The position numbers and the translations under genes were made by a program. Of a stretch of 64,000 bases of DNA, positions 34,331-45,934 are shown in pieces (within the stretch, counting starts at the first letter, position 1; each line of letters starts with the position of its first letter). The notes under the pieces are model-generated. The model had not been told where the DNA came from, made no database searches, and worked only from the letters and a program-made list of their open reading frames with translations. The stretch is from positions 119,871,374 through 119,935,373 of the forward strand of contig OW804098.1 of NCBI GenBank assembly GCA_942159475.1, in the 5' to 3' direction. Origin of the DNA: Sthenelais limicola (lineage: Eukaryota; Annelida; Polychaeta; Phyllodocida; Sigalionidae).

Positions 34331-35195
34331 GTGGGGGAGGGGAGGGGAAATGATCACCCGCTTTCCCTCTGGAGTATACACAAAACTGCATCAGCAGCCT
34401 CCCAATGTCACTAATCCTATATTAATCAATGGGAACTTTTCATGCATTTTATTTTGTCTATAATCAATCTATAATCTAATTAAAATGACGGTAGGACTTT
34501 GACGGTTTTGCCTTGCCCGTTTATTTCTGAATCATCCAACATCATATATTTTAAATTAGTCAAACATTGCTAACAGGCTATGAAAATGTTTATACTGGGT
34601 CGCCTCCCACTCCTGGCTGCAGGAGTTTGTTGTTTTAATCTGTAAATTGTATAATCATGATTTGTTTATTCCAATCATGAGGTGGCATGTAAATTGCCTA
34701 CACAACATTATTTTGTAAGCTTGTAAGACTTACCCCCTCTTTAAAATTGTTTAAAACCTACTGCAAGGCTACATAGCCCCCACAATAGATGTGGTAACAT
34801 TATGTTAATTTAGATTTATTTTATATGTATTTCTCTTGTATGTATCATAAAAACATTTATGTTCTTGTTGTGGGGAATTAGAGGGTTCTGTCGGAAGAAT
34901 TGTCAAGGCAGAGATATGTGACCCGTTTTTTCCGAGTAAGCCATGCATATGTAAAAAAAGAATTCGGAAAAATAAAGTTTCAATATATTTTGCTGTAGTA
35001 AGCTTGTCAGTATTTTATTTGGATCTTTATTAACCTAAGGTTATCTACTTCGACCTGCTCAACATTAGAATAACACAAGTAAAAATGGTATATTTGAGTT
35101 AACATTACACATAATATTTATAGTGTAATATAATGTATAATGTAATATAATGTAATATAATGTATACTACAGGCATTTTCACATAGTATGAACTT
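34331..35195. other. AT-rich sequence without recognisable features
   Basis: No coding or RNA signal seen. Short TAATATAATGTA tandem at about 35125-35165. Confidence 0.4.
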
Positions 35196-35201
35196 AGTGC
35201 C

Positions 35202-35490
35202 AGGTATAAGTTTACAAGTTTACAAATCCTTTGATATATTTCTTGACAAATCTTATGCACCACTCCTAATGACATCTCCAACCTATGAATCAGTCTGTAT
35301 ATATTTTTCTACCATTTCCAAACTACCATGTAAGGTATAAGTTTACAAATTTACAAATCCTTTGATATATTTCTTGACAAATCTTATGCACCACTTCTAA
35401 TGACATTTCCATCCTATGTAGTAACCTATGAATCAGCCTCTGAACTTTCCACATAGAAATATATTTTTCTACCATTTCTAAAGCACCATG
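35202..35490. repeat. About 135-bp direct duplication
   Basis: GGTATAAGTTTACAAGTTTA through CAAATCTTATGCACCACT to ATATATTTTTCTACCATTTC occurs at 35202 and again from about 35334, with small indels. Confidence 0.8.
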
Positions 35491-35734
35491 TTTGTGTGCT
35501 GTTAATAGCCTATGGCAGCTCCTATATGACTATAAATGGGTCCCCTATCTCTCCATCATTCACCATAGCAACCATTTATATGTAGCAGGTATACTCCTGT
35601 GTTTATCTACAGACGCCCTGGAGACACCAGCAACGACACCAGGGCCACCTAACGGCTGTAAGATAGACTAGGGGGTAATCTCTGTCTCACTGTGTGGTCT
35701 GCATGTAAGGTGAAGTGCTTATCTCTCCAGCCAT

Positions 35735-36510
35735 ATATTAGTGGCAGCTATAGGCATATAGTAGTAGCTATATAGATATATGAATGTAAACTGCTTATCT
35801 GTCCTCTCATATGTTAGAGTTTATATGGTGAGCTATAGATATACTAGCTATATATGTTTCTGAATAGAAACTGCTTACCACACCTCTCATATAATAGTGT
35901 ATACATATGATCAACTATTGAAACAGTTGTTATATAAATATGTAGCCATATATTAGTGTTGATATGGGGGGCTGTAGACATATAGTAGTAGCTATATAAA
36001 TATATAAATAGAAAATGCTTATCTGTTCTCTCATATACCATAGTTTATATGGTGAACTATAGACATAGTTGCGATATACTTCTAAAAAAAACTGCTTATC
36101 ACACCTCTCATATAATCTATATGGCACACTATATATATCCAATACTTTTTATACATATGTAGGTGTTACATAGGCATGTACTAGTAGCTATATAAATATA
36201 TAAATAGAAACTTCCCTCCTCTTGGATATTAGTGTGTATATGGCGAACTGTGGACACATAGTAGTAGCTATATAAATATAAACTGCTTACTTCTCTAGCC
36301 ACATATTAGTGTTGATATGGGGGGCTGTAGACATATAGTAGTAGCTATATAAATATAAATATAAACCTCTTATCTGTTCTCTCATATAGTAGAGTTTTTA
36401 TGGTGAACTATAGATATAGTAGCTATAATATTTCTAAATAGAAACTGCTTATCACTACTCTCATATATTAATGTCTATATGGTGAACTATAGGCTTATAG
36501 TAGTAGCAAT
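35735..36510. repeat. Degenerate minisatellite, units about 80-97 bp
   Basis: Repeated AGTAGCTATATAAATATA, GAAACTGCTTATC and TGGTGAACTATAGACATA phrases, about nine diverged units. Open frames inside follow the repeat. Confidence 0.8.
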
Positions 36511-36918
36511 ATATAATATAATAATAATATATATAATAGGTGGGTTTATCTTTTTACTTGAACTATGTGTGAAATTCTGAATATTAAGATGAGGCCATGG
36601 AGACCCAAGTTAGACTGCTTGGCTGACACCACTCTACATGAACCCATACAATAACACATTGGCTGGATCATACAGCTCCTATGGGTAGAACAGTGGTGGA
36701 GCAGGATTTCTCATACGATACCTCCGAGACTTAACAACTCATGGGAAGTGAAAAAGAACAGCTATTGACAGCAAACTATAGACTTATAAACACATTAGCA
36801 CCAATGTGTGACTATCTGTAAGCCCACCTCTCACGTGTGAAGTTCTTTCACATTTCCAGGTTCGCTCATTGGCATGACAAACCCAGCCGTTTACACCACT
36901 CAGCCACCCCATGTCCAT
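36511..36918. other. Unassigned sequence
   Basis: No features recognised. Confidence 0.35.
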
Positions 36919-37332
36919 ATATGTGATGTGTTTCAGGAAAATGAGTCATAAGTCGCAAAAAATGGATTTTGTGATATTATCATATTTGACAAGATGAGAT
37001 CAAGCCGATTCCAATGATAGTAAACAGTCTAATAATCTTATAAGTATTTCTAGATTTTAAGTTTGATATTTTCACTTTTGAAAAAAGAGTTTCCAATATA
37101 TCTGGGGGTCTATAAACAGTAAAGTTACTAAATGTAGTCCATATGAGGACCTTTAAAACTAAAGGATGTATTATAAAGATTGTCCTGAAATTTGATACAC
37201 CAATTGATATAAGGCTAAGTGATGAACTCTCTAAAAATCAGAACATTCCAATAATGTGATATTGCATAAAATCACTTTGAAAAATATCAATTTCACGACT
37301 TATGACTCATTTTCCTGAAACACATCACATAT
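36919..37332 (-). mobile_element. MITE-2, full-length copy
   Basis: TATATGTGATGTGTTTCAGG to CCTGAAACACATCACATA; well preserved. Confidence 0.9.
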
Positions 37333-37339
37333 TCGATCC

Positions 37340-38180
37340 TTAGGTTATACAACAGACCCCTGATTCTTATAAGCTAGGGAAAGTAATTTTCCCATATCGA
37401 TTACATTCATTATAGGGAATAAAGTGCTTCCTATGTTTAAAATTAATTCGAGAAATACTCAATGGTGGGTAGGCATCTTTATTCCAACCCATTGAAGAAA
37501 GGAAAAAAAGGTAGTTTTGAATTCCCACAGACAATTCCTTCCTTAGCTTATACACCAGGACCCAGTATTTCCACAGACAATTCCTTCCTTAGCTTATACA
37601 ACAGGCCCCAGTATTTCCATAGACAATTACTCCCTTAGCTTATACAACAGGCCCAGTATTACCACAGACAATTACTCCCTTAGCTTATACAACAGGCCTA
37701 GTATTCACACAGACAATTCCTACCTTAGCTTATACACCAGCCCCAGTATTTCCACAGACAATTCCTTCCTTATCTTATACAACAGGCCCCAGTACATTCC
37801 CACAGACAATTCCTTCCTTAGCTTATACACCAGCCCCAGTATTCCCACAGACAATTCCTTCCTTAGCTTATACAACAGGCCCCAGTATTACCACAGACAA
37901 TTCCTTCCTTAGCTTATACAACAGGCCCTAGTATTTCCACAGACAATTCCTTTCTTAGCTTATATAACAGGCCCCAGAATCGATAATTCCGTCCTTAGTT
38001 TATACAACAGACCCCTGTTGTATAAGCTGAGGAAATCAATTTTTTCTATGGCAATTTCATTCCCTTTAGGGTAGAAAATCCTACTTACGTGAGAAATTAT
38101 ATACATACTCAATGATGGGTAGAAATCATTATTCCAACCCATAGAACGAAGGAAAAAGAATAGGTTTGACGTGCCAAGGA
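37340..38180. repeat. 46-bp minisatellite with duplicated flanks
   Basis: Central array at about 37550-37990 of a 46-bp unit with CCACAGACAATTCCTTCCTT and AGCTTATACAACAGG. Both sides carry related non-tandem blocks (37370-37520 and 38015-38170) sharing AATACTCAATG and TTATTCCAACCCAT. So the array has grown inside a longer repeat, or the whole unit was duplicated. Confidence 0.85.
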
Positions 38181-38211
38181 CAAGCTAATACAACAGGCCC
38201 CAGTTATCGAT

Positions 38212-38440
38212 GGGTCAGATTTTCCGAAAATGTACAATTGGCTGCTCGACACATTTAGTAAATTCTGCTGAATTAGGCTGCAATTTGCTCAATACTAGTT
38301 AAGTTCGAGTAGCATTGCATTGATTCTAGCAATCTGTTCGGTTAGGTTGAACTGTGTTTTGAACTTTATTTCTGTCTGAAATTTGGGTTATTTGAGGAGA
38401 TTGGTGAAGTTGGATTGTGCATTTTCTGAAAATCTGACCC
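38212..38440 (-). mobile_element. MITE-1 copy
   Basis: GGGTCAGATTTTCCGAAAAT to TTCTGAAAATCTGACCC. Confidence 0.9.
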
Positions 38441-38748
38441 AGATGCTCTACAACTGGTAAGGCTTAGAGAGTGTCTTAGTGTTGATCCTATATTAGCATA
38501 CAATACACATCTACACTAATATTGGCATCCTATCTACATATCCTGCACATAAACACTCCCTCTGCACCCACCCACACATCTCTACCTTCTGACAAGTGGC
38601 ACCAGATTTATTGAATTCTTATTTAAATAGTTGCATTCCACCAGAATAGTTTTACTATTTGTCAAGGTCGGTGTAATCCAGAATGTTATCTTTAAAGTGA
38701 CAACTGCTACTGATTTCCAGATGTGAGAAACGTTGCTGGAATTTCAAA
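38441..38748. other. Unassigned sequence
   Basis: No features recognised. Confidence 0.35.
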
Positions 38749-39111
38749 TATGTGATCCGTTTTAGGAAAATAGGTCATAAATCAAGCTGAATCCAATGAG
38801 AGTAAACACTAGGACACCCAATAAGTATTTCTATATTTTATGTTTGATAACCTTTTTTTGAAAACAAGTTTGCAATGTTTCTGGTTGGGTAAATACCAGT
38901 AAAGTAATTAAATATACTCCATACATAGGCCTTCAAAACGCCAGAATATATTAAATACAATGTCCCAAAATTTGTTACATGGATTTATATTACTATAAGT
39001 GCTAAACCCTCTAGAAACCAGAACATTTTGATAAAGAGATCTTCTTGAAAAAAAACTTTGAAAAATATCAATTTTGCGACTTGTGACTCATTGTGAAGCA
39101 CATCACATATA
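38749..39111 (-). mobile_element. MITE-2 copy
   Basis: TATGTGATCCGTTTTAGG to GTGAAGCACATCACATA, with a short deletion after the left terminus. Confidence 0.8.
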
Positions 39112-39326
39112 GGTTATCCTAAGGAGTACATTAGGCTACTTTACAGGCAAAGAAAAGTAATTGTCCACCCCAAAATATTGCAAACATGTTTTTCAAAAAT
39201 AAAACTATCGAACTGAAAATATAAAAATATTTAATTACTATCCTGTTGTTCACTATCATTAGAATCACCTTGATCTCATTTTATAAAATCTGATAATATC
39301 TTGTTACGCAATTACACATCACATAT
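39112..39326 (+). mobile_element. MITE-2 copy, right half
   Basis: TCCTAAGGAGTACATTAGGC to ACACATCACATA; directly follows another MITE-2 in the opposite orientation. Confidence 0.7.
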
Positions 39327-39352
39327 ATGTGTACTAAACTTTATCTGGGCTG

Positions 39353-39630
39353 ACCTATTATTTCACTGGTGTGATAACAGTTACTATTATTTCACTAGTG
39401 TGATAACAGTTACTATTATTTCACTAGTGTGATAACAGTTACTATTATCTCACTATTGTGATAACAGTTACTATTATCTCACTAGTGTGATAACAATTAC
39501 TATTATTACCACACTAGTGTAATAACAGTTATATTATTTCACTAGTGTGATAACAGTTACTATTATTTCACTAGTGTGATAACAGTTACTATTATTTCAC
39601 TAGTGTAATAACAGCTATATCTATCACCCA
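39353..39630. repeat. 29-bp minisatellite, about 9 units
   Basis: TATTATTTCACTAGTGTGAT followed by AACAGTTAC, tandemly repeated. Each unit contains the palindrome CACTAGTG. Confidence 0.9.
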
Positions 39631-39689
39631 AGTGTGATAACACTAAACATCCTCTGCAATAAATGTTGGCTGGGCAAGATTTTTAAACA

Positions 39690-39770
39690 AACAGGGCTGG
39701 TTCAGTGGTATGAGTACCAAGTTGTATGTTTGAAGCCGGGTGTGGCTACAGTTTCACCTCCTCCCCAAGG
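39690..39770 (+). mobile_element. Possible tRNA-derived SINE head or tRNA pseudogene
   Basis: Contains TGGTTCAGTGG (A-box-like) and GTTTGAAGCC (B-box-like, consensus GTTCGANNCC) about 30 bp apart, followed by unrelated sequence to about 39860 ending AAATAAATTCAAATG. No full cloverleaf could be drawn. The 74-codon frame over it is incidental. Confidence 0.45.
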
Positions 39771-39860
39771 TACCAGTGGTTTTTGTCTTATTTTTACAAA
39801 TCCTTTTTACAAAACACCTGCCATCTGGGCATATACATCGGTAAATCATCATTATTGACA

Positions 39861-40171
39861 ATACTTACATACTTAAATAAATTCAAATGTTAATATCCCA
39901 GTATTATTTTCACAATTTTCTTATTTGGCGTCATAGAAATACTGTACTTAGGTCTATGCACTAAGAAACATAATATTGAACCATATAATATTAATCTTGT
40001 CACCAATGATCTTCGCCCGTAGCGATTTGTCATAAATTCATGAAATCTGTGAGGCAAAGGACTGCTAACTTTGAAATATACTTTCTTTTTTGAGGATCAC
40101 TGTTGATATCGATCCCTTATTACTAGATCAAATACACCCTTAATCATCAAGCGAAAGGAGTTGGTTTATAT
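39861..40171. other. Unassigned AT-rich sequence
   Basis: No features recognised. Confidence 0.35.
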
Positions 40172-40406
40172 GGGTCAGATTTTCAGAAAATGTACAATTC
40201 AACTTTGCCCATCTTCTCAAATAACCCAAATTTCAGACGAAAATAAAGTTCAAAATTCAGTTCAACCTAACCAAACAGATTGCTAGTATCAATACTATGC
40301 CGAATATACTCGAATTTATCTAGTATTGACCAAATTGCTGCCTAATTTAGCAGAATTTACTTAATGTGTAGACCTGCCAATTGTACATTTTCTGGAAATC
40401 TGACCC
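40172..40406 (+). mobile_element. MITE-1 copy
   Basis: GGGTCAGATTTTCAGAAAAT to TCTGGAAATCTGACCC. Confidence 0.9.
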
Positions 40407-40614
40407 ATATGATCCACGTAATCCATATCAGCCAATCCCTAGGCTGGGTACCAGAGGTTAATCACCTGTTTGGTAATGTAGTCCTGGTAACAAGAAGTGA
40501 CAAAAAAACAAGAAGAGGCAAACCCAAGAGAATGGTAACCTCTCATGGCCTCATAGCATAGTGCCCTGTAGAGGTGTGATAAAAGCACCCAGAAACTCAC
40601 ACATCGGTGTAAAT

Positions 40615-40841
40615 GGGTCGAGTCTTCAGAAAATGTACAATTCAACTTCACCAAACCTCTGTAATAACCCAAATTTCAGACGAAAATAAAGTTCAAATTA
40701 CAGTTCAACCTAAGCAAACAGACTGCTAGAATCAATCCAATGCCGAATATACTCCAATTTACCTAGTTTTCACCAAAGTGCAGCCTAATTTAGCCTAATT
40801 TACTAAATGTGTATAGCTGCCAATTTCTGAAAATCTGATCC
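40615..40841 (+). mobile_element. MITE-1 copy, right end shortened
   Basis: GGGTCGAGTCTTCAGAAAAT to CAATTTCTGAAAATCTGATCC; the TGTACATT part of the right terminus is deleted. Confidence 0.85.
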
Positions 40842-40923
40842 AAATGTGTTTAACAGATGTATTCTCAACGGATTTCCATTAAAGAAAGGAATCTTCTTCT
40901 TCTGACGTCAAGTCTTCGCCATC

Positions 40924-41263
40924 CATGCCACTGTGCATGTCTGTCACAGTGCATGCTGGGATGGATTCTGATGAAATGTGACATACAAATATATGGCAAC
41001 ATTTTCAACATCGAAAATTGAAAGAATATTTTCATTAATATCTTTTATAATGGGCTATGAATACCAAATGCATGAAGAGAAAGATGTAGGCTTGTGCCAA
41101 GAAAACACGTATAAATGCAAAAACACATAAATATTGACATTAGAACATAGATAAATAGTCCATGCTGAACATAGCATGTCTTTTATGGAGTTTACACTGT
41201 ACCATTAGTCCTATAATTCCATGCGAGCCAAGATTCAAAATTGCGGCTATGCAAATCCTCTAT
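40924..41263 (+). mobile_element. MITE-4 copy
   Basis: GCCACTGTGCATGTCTGTCA, GATGGATTCTGATGAAAT, GACATACAAATATATGGC ... CGGCTATGCAAATCCTCTAT. Left terminal AATAGGGG is lost. Confidence 0.8.
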
Positions 41264-42304
41264 TAATAATAATAGATTATGGTCTCACTTATAGTGCCAC
41301 AACAAGATATTGTACCTGCCAATGACGCACATCTCTAAATGTTAAGGCATTCTTCCAAATATTCTAATGTCACATTTCAGTTTCTTGTTTCCCAATGGCC
41401 TTTGAGCTTTCACACCAATGTGTGACCTGATCATTAAAATTAACTTATGACACAAAAAAACACCTCTGCACATAAAACGTGTATGAAGGTTCCCCTTCCC
41501 CGAGGGCGACACCTCTTCCATTGTCTTTCCCTCCTCCCCCCGCCTGACACTAACACATCCATACCTCCTACACAGGAGAGCAAACGCCTCAGATTGACAC
41601 CTCTGAACCGGAAGTGGGCGTGGCCAAGAATCTCCATCATTGGCCACTAGGGGGCATGCATGGTGACACCTAGTGGACAGAGGATCAATCACAGCGTGCT
41701 GCCAATGTCATACTTTGCTGCCCCCATGCGTCAAAACAAGGCAAATGTCAGCGTATGTATTGTCATGATAACAATGAGGGACTTCGGCGTGTACATGGGG
41801 TCATGTATATAATAACACATCCTTATATTTATCACAAGTGCCTTCGGCGATTGAGCCCAAAGTTAGAAAAGCATTGCATTAATACACATTTGGCGCTTTA
41901 ATTTAGACAGGTTAGGCCTCTAATAAACTTATATGTTTTACATCAAATTGATCGCAAACATGGCAGCATCACCGAGAATGTTGAATCATCAACATCCCTT
42001 GATAAATGGCAACACTGTGCCCCAAGATGTCAAAAAGAAGCCTACCTAATATATAAACGCACCTCAAACCAACCTGCAGCACAGAATGCACCGCGATGAT
42101 AAACATTTGTAATGCATGCTTTGCGCAACGAGGCATGGCAAACAATGCAAAGATGCAGAACTGAAATTGGTGGAAATGTATGCAAAGAACTACTCACTCA
42201 TAGGCCTAAATAAGGAGATATTAATAAATCCTGTACATCACTGTGGTTAACCATGCAGTATCAATAACTTTCATAAGAAGAATAAAAAAAGTACCGTACG
42301 CTGC
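41264..42304. other. Unassigned sequence
   Basis: About 1 kb without terminal repeats or recognisable protein. Overlapping frames on opposite strands at 41342-41692 (116 codons minus, 67 plus) show no known motif. Confidence 0.35.
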
Positions 42305-42507
42305 AGAAAGCTCTGTGGTAAGCCCTGCGGTAAGCCTTGCGATGGTGCTGTGTTGGTGAGGAGTGGTGAGGACCTGCCTACATGGCCAATTTAATGAACC
42401 CCTGTGGATAGGACCTCATCATTCCTCTCCACCTACAGAACCAGCACAAACCATCACAAGGCTTACCGCAGAGCTTATCGCAGCCAGTGGAGACCACTCT
42501 TTATTGT
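42305..42507. mobile_element. TTAA-group fold-back element, ends worn
   Basis: Same sequence as the hairpin element at 25443: AAGCTCTGTGGTAAGCC ... GAGTGGTGAGGACCTGCCTA ... CATCACAAGGCTTACCGCAG ... CCAGTGGAGACCACTCTTT. The flanking TTAA sites are no longer intact. Confidence 0.8.
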
Positions 42508-42529
42508 TTTTCAATATGTAATATATAAT

Positions 42530-42560
42530 AAGATAAGATAAGAATAAGATAAGATAAACT
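42530..42560 (-). repeat. ATAAG microsatellite, possible minus-strand retroposon tail
   Basis: ATAAGATAAG repeats; reads TTATC on the minus strand like the tail at 940. No coding body identified. Confidence 0.4.
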
Positions 42561-43247
42561 TTAAATATATAATCCGTCAAGAAGACGATTAATTAACTCT
42601 GTTTGTACATATATGATGCAACATGCACGAATGTCACTCTAATGATTGATAACGATTCACCTCATCTCATCTCGACACATGAAATGATACACAATAGTCG
42701 GGAACTCCTTACATCACATTATTTCGTAAAACATCTCATTTCATACTCCATCCTTTTCTCATTTTTTCGTTTCTTTAAATGTTCTGTTAAATATTAGACA
42801 AAAACGGCTTATAACAAGTTATTTATGTATTATAATGGCACGAGGTTTATATAAAACCTAAAGATTGTACTTATGGATTATTGCACTGCATCCCTCGAAA
42901 TGCTGTAATATAATCAGGGTGCTAAAGAACATCACCTCTGAGGTGAGGGCATCAACACTGTAATACAAAGCCTGAATACAATTTCTGTTTAAAAAAATAA
43001 GAACTACTTTATTCATCAAATTAATATAAATTACACGATAAACAGGTATACAGTTCTCCCTGACGTTACCTTTAGGCCTAAAATTTTGTTTTTACATGGC
43101 TTTTAGCTAATCTAATGTACATATATTTAATATGTAAGTGATTCATCCACAAAAACACTTGCTCAGAATGTTGTGATTCTTGGGGCGCTCTCTGCTTCTC
43201 AGCGAGAATACATCTACAAATTTGAGGACTTTGTAGAGAACATACAT
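42561..43247. other. Unassigned AT-rich sequence
   Basis: No features recognised. Confidence 0.35.
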
Positions 43248-43482
43248 GGGTCAGATTTTCAGAAAATGTACAATTGACAGCTCTACACATTTAGGAAATT
43301 CTCCTAAAATAGGCTGAAAAATGAAGAAAACCGGGTATATCTGAGTATATTTGGTATCACATTGATTTAAAGTATCAGTTCTGTTATGCTAAACTGCATT
43401 TTGAAGCTCATTTTTGTCTTAAATGTGGGTTATTTGAGAGGAATGGTGAAGGTGAATTGTACATTTTCTGAAAATCTGACCC
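43248..43482 (-). mobile_element. MITE-1 copy, diverged subfamily
   Basis: GGGTCAGATTTTCAGAAAAT to TTCTGAAAATCTGACCC, with the CTGCATTTTGAAGCTC variant. Confidence 0.9.
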
Positions 43483-43579
43483 ACCTGTGCACATCTGAGG
43501 TTATTAATACACATTTACTTTACTACAGTGAGTGAGTATTGAGAAATGTCACTCACTTATTTTTATGCATACATGAATA

Positions 43580-43709
43580 TAAAAATACTTTTTAAATGTT
43601 TTAATGTTACCACCATTAGAATCGGCTTGACTTCATCTTTTCAAATATGATGATATCTCAAAATCTATTTTTACCGACGTGTGGCAGATTTTCCTGTGAC
43701 ACATCACAG
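43580..43709 (+). mobile_element. MITE-2 copy, right end
   Basis: AGAATCGGCTTGACTTCATC to TTTTCCTGTGACACATCACA. Confidence 0.75.
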
Positions 43710-43754
43710 TTGGAAAAATATTTCACAGTGTAATCTGACAGTTTATTCTAACTT

Positions 43755-44870
43755 GAGAGTGCTTTAACTGTGAATGCAGCTCTAACGGAAAGTGCAGCTT
43801 AAACTGTAAATTCAACTTTAATTGAGAATGCAGCTTTAACTGAGGGTACAGCTTTAACTGAGAGTGCAGCTTTCACTGAGAATGCAGCTTTAAATGAGAA
43901 TGCAGCTTTATTTCAGAGGGCAGCTTTAACTGAGAAGGCAGCTTTAACTGAGAGTACAACTTTAACTTAGAGGGCATCTTTAACTGAGAATGCAGCTTTA
44001 ACTGAGAGTCCAGCTTTAAATGAGAATGCAGCTTTAATTCAGAGTGCAGCTTTAACTGAGAGTGCATCTTTAACTGAGAATGCTGCTTTAAATGAGAATG
44101 CAGCTTTAACTGAGAGTGCAGCTTTAACTGAGAGTGCAGCTTTAATTCAGAGTGCAGCTTTAACTGAGCGTGCAGCTATAACTGAGAGTGCAGCTTTAAC
44201 TGAGAGTGCAGCTTTAACTGAGAGTGCAGCTTTAACTGAGAATGCAGCTTTAACTCAGAGTGCGGCTTTAACTCAGAGTGCAGCTTTAAATGAACATGCA
44301 GCTTTAACTGATAGTGCAGCTTTAACTCAGAGTGCGGCTTTAACTGAGAATGCAGCTTTAACTCAGAGTGCAGCTTTAACTCAGAGTGCAGCTTTAGCTG
44401 AGAGTGCAGCTTTAAATGAACATGCAGCTTTAACTGAGAGTGCAGCTTTAACTCAGAGTGCGGCTTTAACTGAGAATGCAGCTTTAACTCAGAGTGCAGG
44501 TTTAACTCAGAGTGCAGCTTTAAATGAACATACAGCTTTAACTGAGAGTGCAGCTTTAACTGAGACTGAGAGTGCTGGGAACTGGGAGTACACCTTTAAC
44601 TTAGAGTGCATCTTTAACCCTGGGTGCAGCTTTAACTGACAGAACAGCTTTAACTGAGAGTCCAGCTTTAGCTGAGAGTTCAGCCTTAACTGAGAGTGCA
44701 GCTTTAACTGAGAGCACAACTTCAACTTAGAGTGCAGCTTTAACTGGGAGTACACCTTTAACTCAGAGTGCATCTTTAACCCTGGTTGTAGCTTTAACCC
44801 TGGGTGCAGCTTTAACCCTGGGTGCAGCTTTATCCCTGGGTGCAGCTTTAACTGAGAGCACAGTTTTCAG
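43755..44870. repeat. 18-bp minisatellite, about 60 units
   Basis: Unit GTGCAGCTTTAACTGAGA and variants (AATGCAGC, ACTCAGAG, CCCTGGGT near the right edge). Because 18 is a multiple of 3, the minus strand stays open with repeated LHSQLK residues; I regard this as incidental. Confidence 0.95.
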
Positions 44871-45264
44871 GGTGTGCTACAAGCGCCCTATAGGAGGAGG
44901 AATACAGTCAATACCCAGGCTGACAAGATGATGGATCATCACGGTGAAACCCATCGTGTCGCGGTGATGTTTTGTACAAGAAGCGGCGGGACATTGCATT
45001 ACCCGGTGACAATACACGGGGCATCTGTGTCACAGGCGCGACACACTATGGCTGCCAATAACGGCCAGAGGATGAACAACTTAGCCAGCCCTTACCCAGC
45101 CACAGCAAGAAAATTGGATAATTTTTGTCACATTTACTGCTACATACCAACTGGTAGTGGGAGGAATGTAGTGGTGAATGTGAATGGATTGTGGATGGGC
45201 GGGGGAGGGGGGGGGGAGGGGGGGAGGGGGCAGTCGGCAAGTGTGGCAAGGGGGGGGTAGTTAT
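44871..45264. other. Unassigned sequence ending in a G-rich tract
   Basis: Contains a 128-codon plus frame (44874) with no recognisable motif, which runs into a G-rich stretch (45196-45258) able to form G-quadruplexes. I do not call it a gene. Confidence 0.4.
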
Positions 45265-45395
45265 TTGTGATGTTTTATAGAGAAATGAGACTACAGTAGC
45301 AAAAATGATATTACGTCATGAAATCTTTCAGTTATATTTTCAGAATATATTTTGGATATATCTATGCATTTGTTTCTAAGAACATTCTTGCTGAT
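45265..45395 (+). mobile_element. MITE-2 copy, left part
   Basis: TGTGATGTTTTATAGAGAAATG then diverged family body to GGATATATCTATGCATTTG. Confidence 0.55.
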
Positions 45396-45780
45396 TATGT
45401 GTAAGATGGAAGGAACACTGAGACATGTGTGATCTTATATTTTCGCCATTTTCACTAAGGATTTATTTAGGTGGGTCCAAGGAAATAGCGAAAATAAATA
45501 CTGTCAAAATCATTAATACGTTTACGGAATATGGACTTGATCATTCTACCGATTTCTTCAATCTATCAAACAATGCCATCTCAGGCGAATTTGCTGCATC
45601 TTCCATAGCTCAAACTCTATTAAAATGTCCAAATAATTCCTCCATACTAATGAAAGAAATCGCTTCAGGCTGTGAGATTTTAGGATTCCGAGATAGAGCG
45701 GGTTGTCCGCCAGTGTTAAGGTATGATGGAAGAATACAAACAAACGTGTGGTCTTCGTGAGAAGAGGGAAGCAAATAGAT

Positions 45781-45927
45781 GGAACGAACTTGCTGGGGCG
45801 TACGTTCATTAGTTATGCACCTCGAGACTACGGCGAAAGATTTCGAGGGCTTTAGCCCGAGAATCTTTCGTCGTAGTCTCGAGGTGCATAACTAATGAAC
45901 GTAGGCTACAACCCAGCAAGTTTGTTC
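45781..45927. repeat. Near-perfect palindrome, arms about 71-74 bp
   Basis: Left arm GGAACGAACTTGCTGGG ... TAGTTATGCACCTCGAGACTACG; the right arm is its inverse with a few mismatches and a 4-bp length difference. The centre is around CGAGGGCTTTAGCCCGAG. It would extrude a stable cruciform. Confidence 0.9.
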
Positions 45928-45934
45928 CATATTT

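Noticed and set aside
33624..34391. 255- and 248-codon minus-strand frames and Glu/Arg-rich plus frames
   Set aside because: Products of the polypurine tract, not genes.
44874..45260. 128-codon plus frame
   Set aside because: No recognisable domain, runs into a poly-G tract giving poly-Gly, and nothing around it suggests a gene.
45425..45760. 111-codon plus frame
   Set aside because: No motif recognised; it could be an old element fragment, but there is no support beyond being open.
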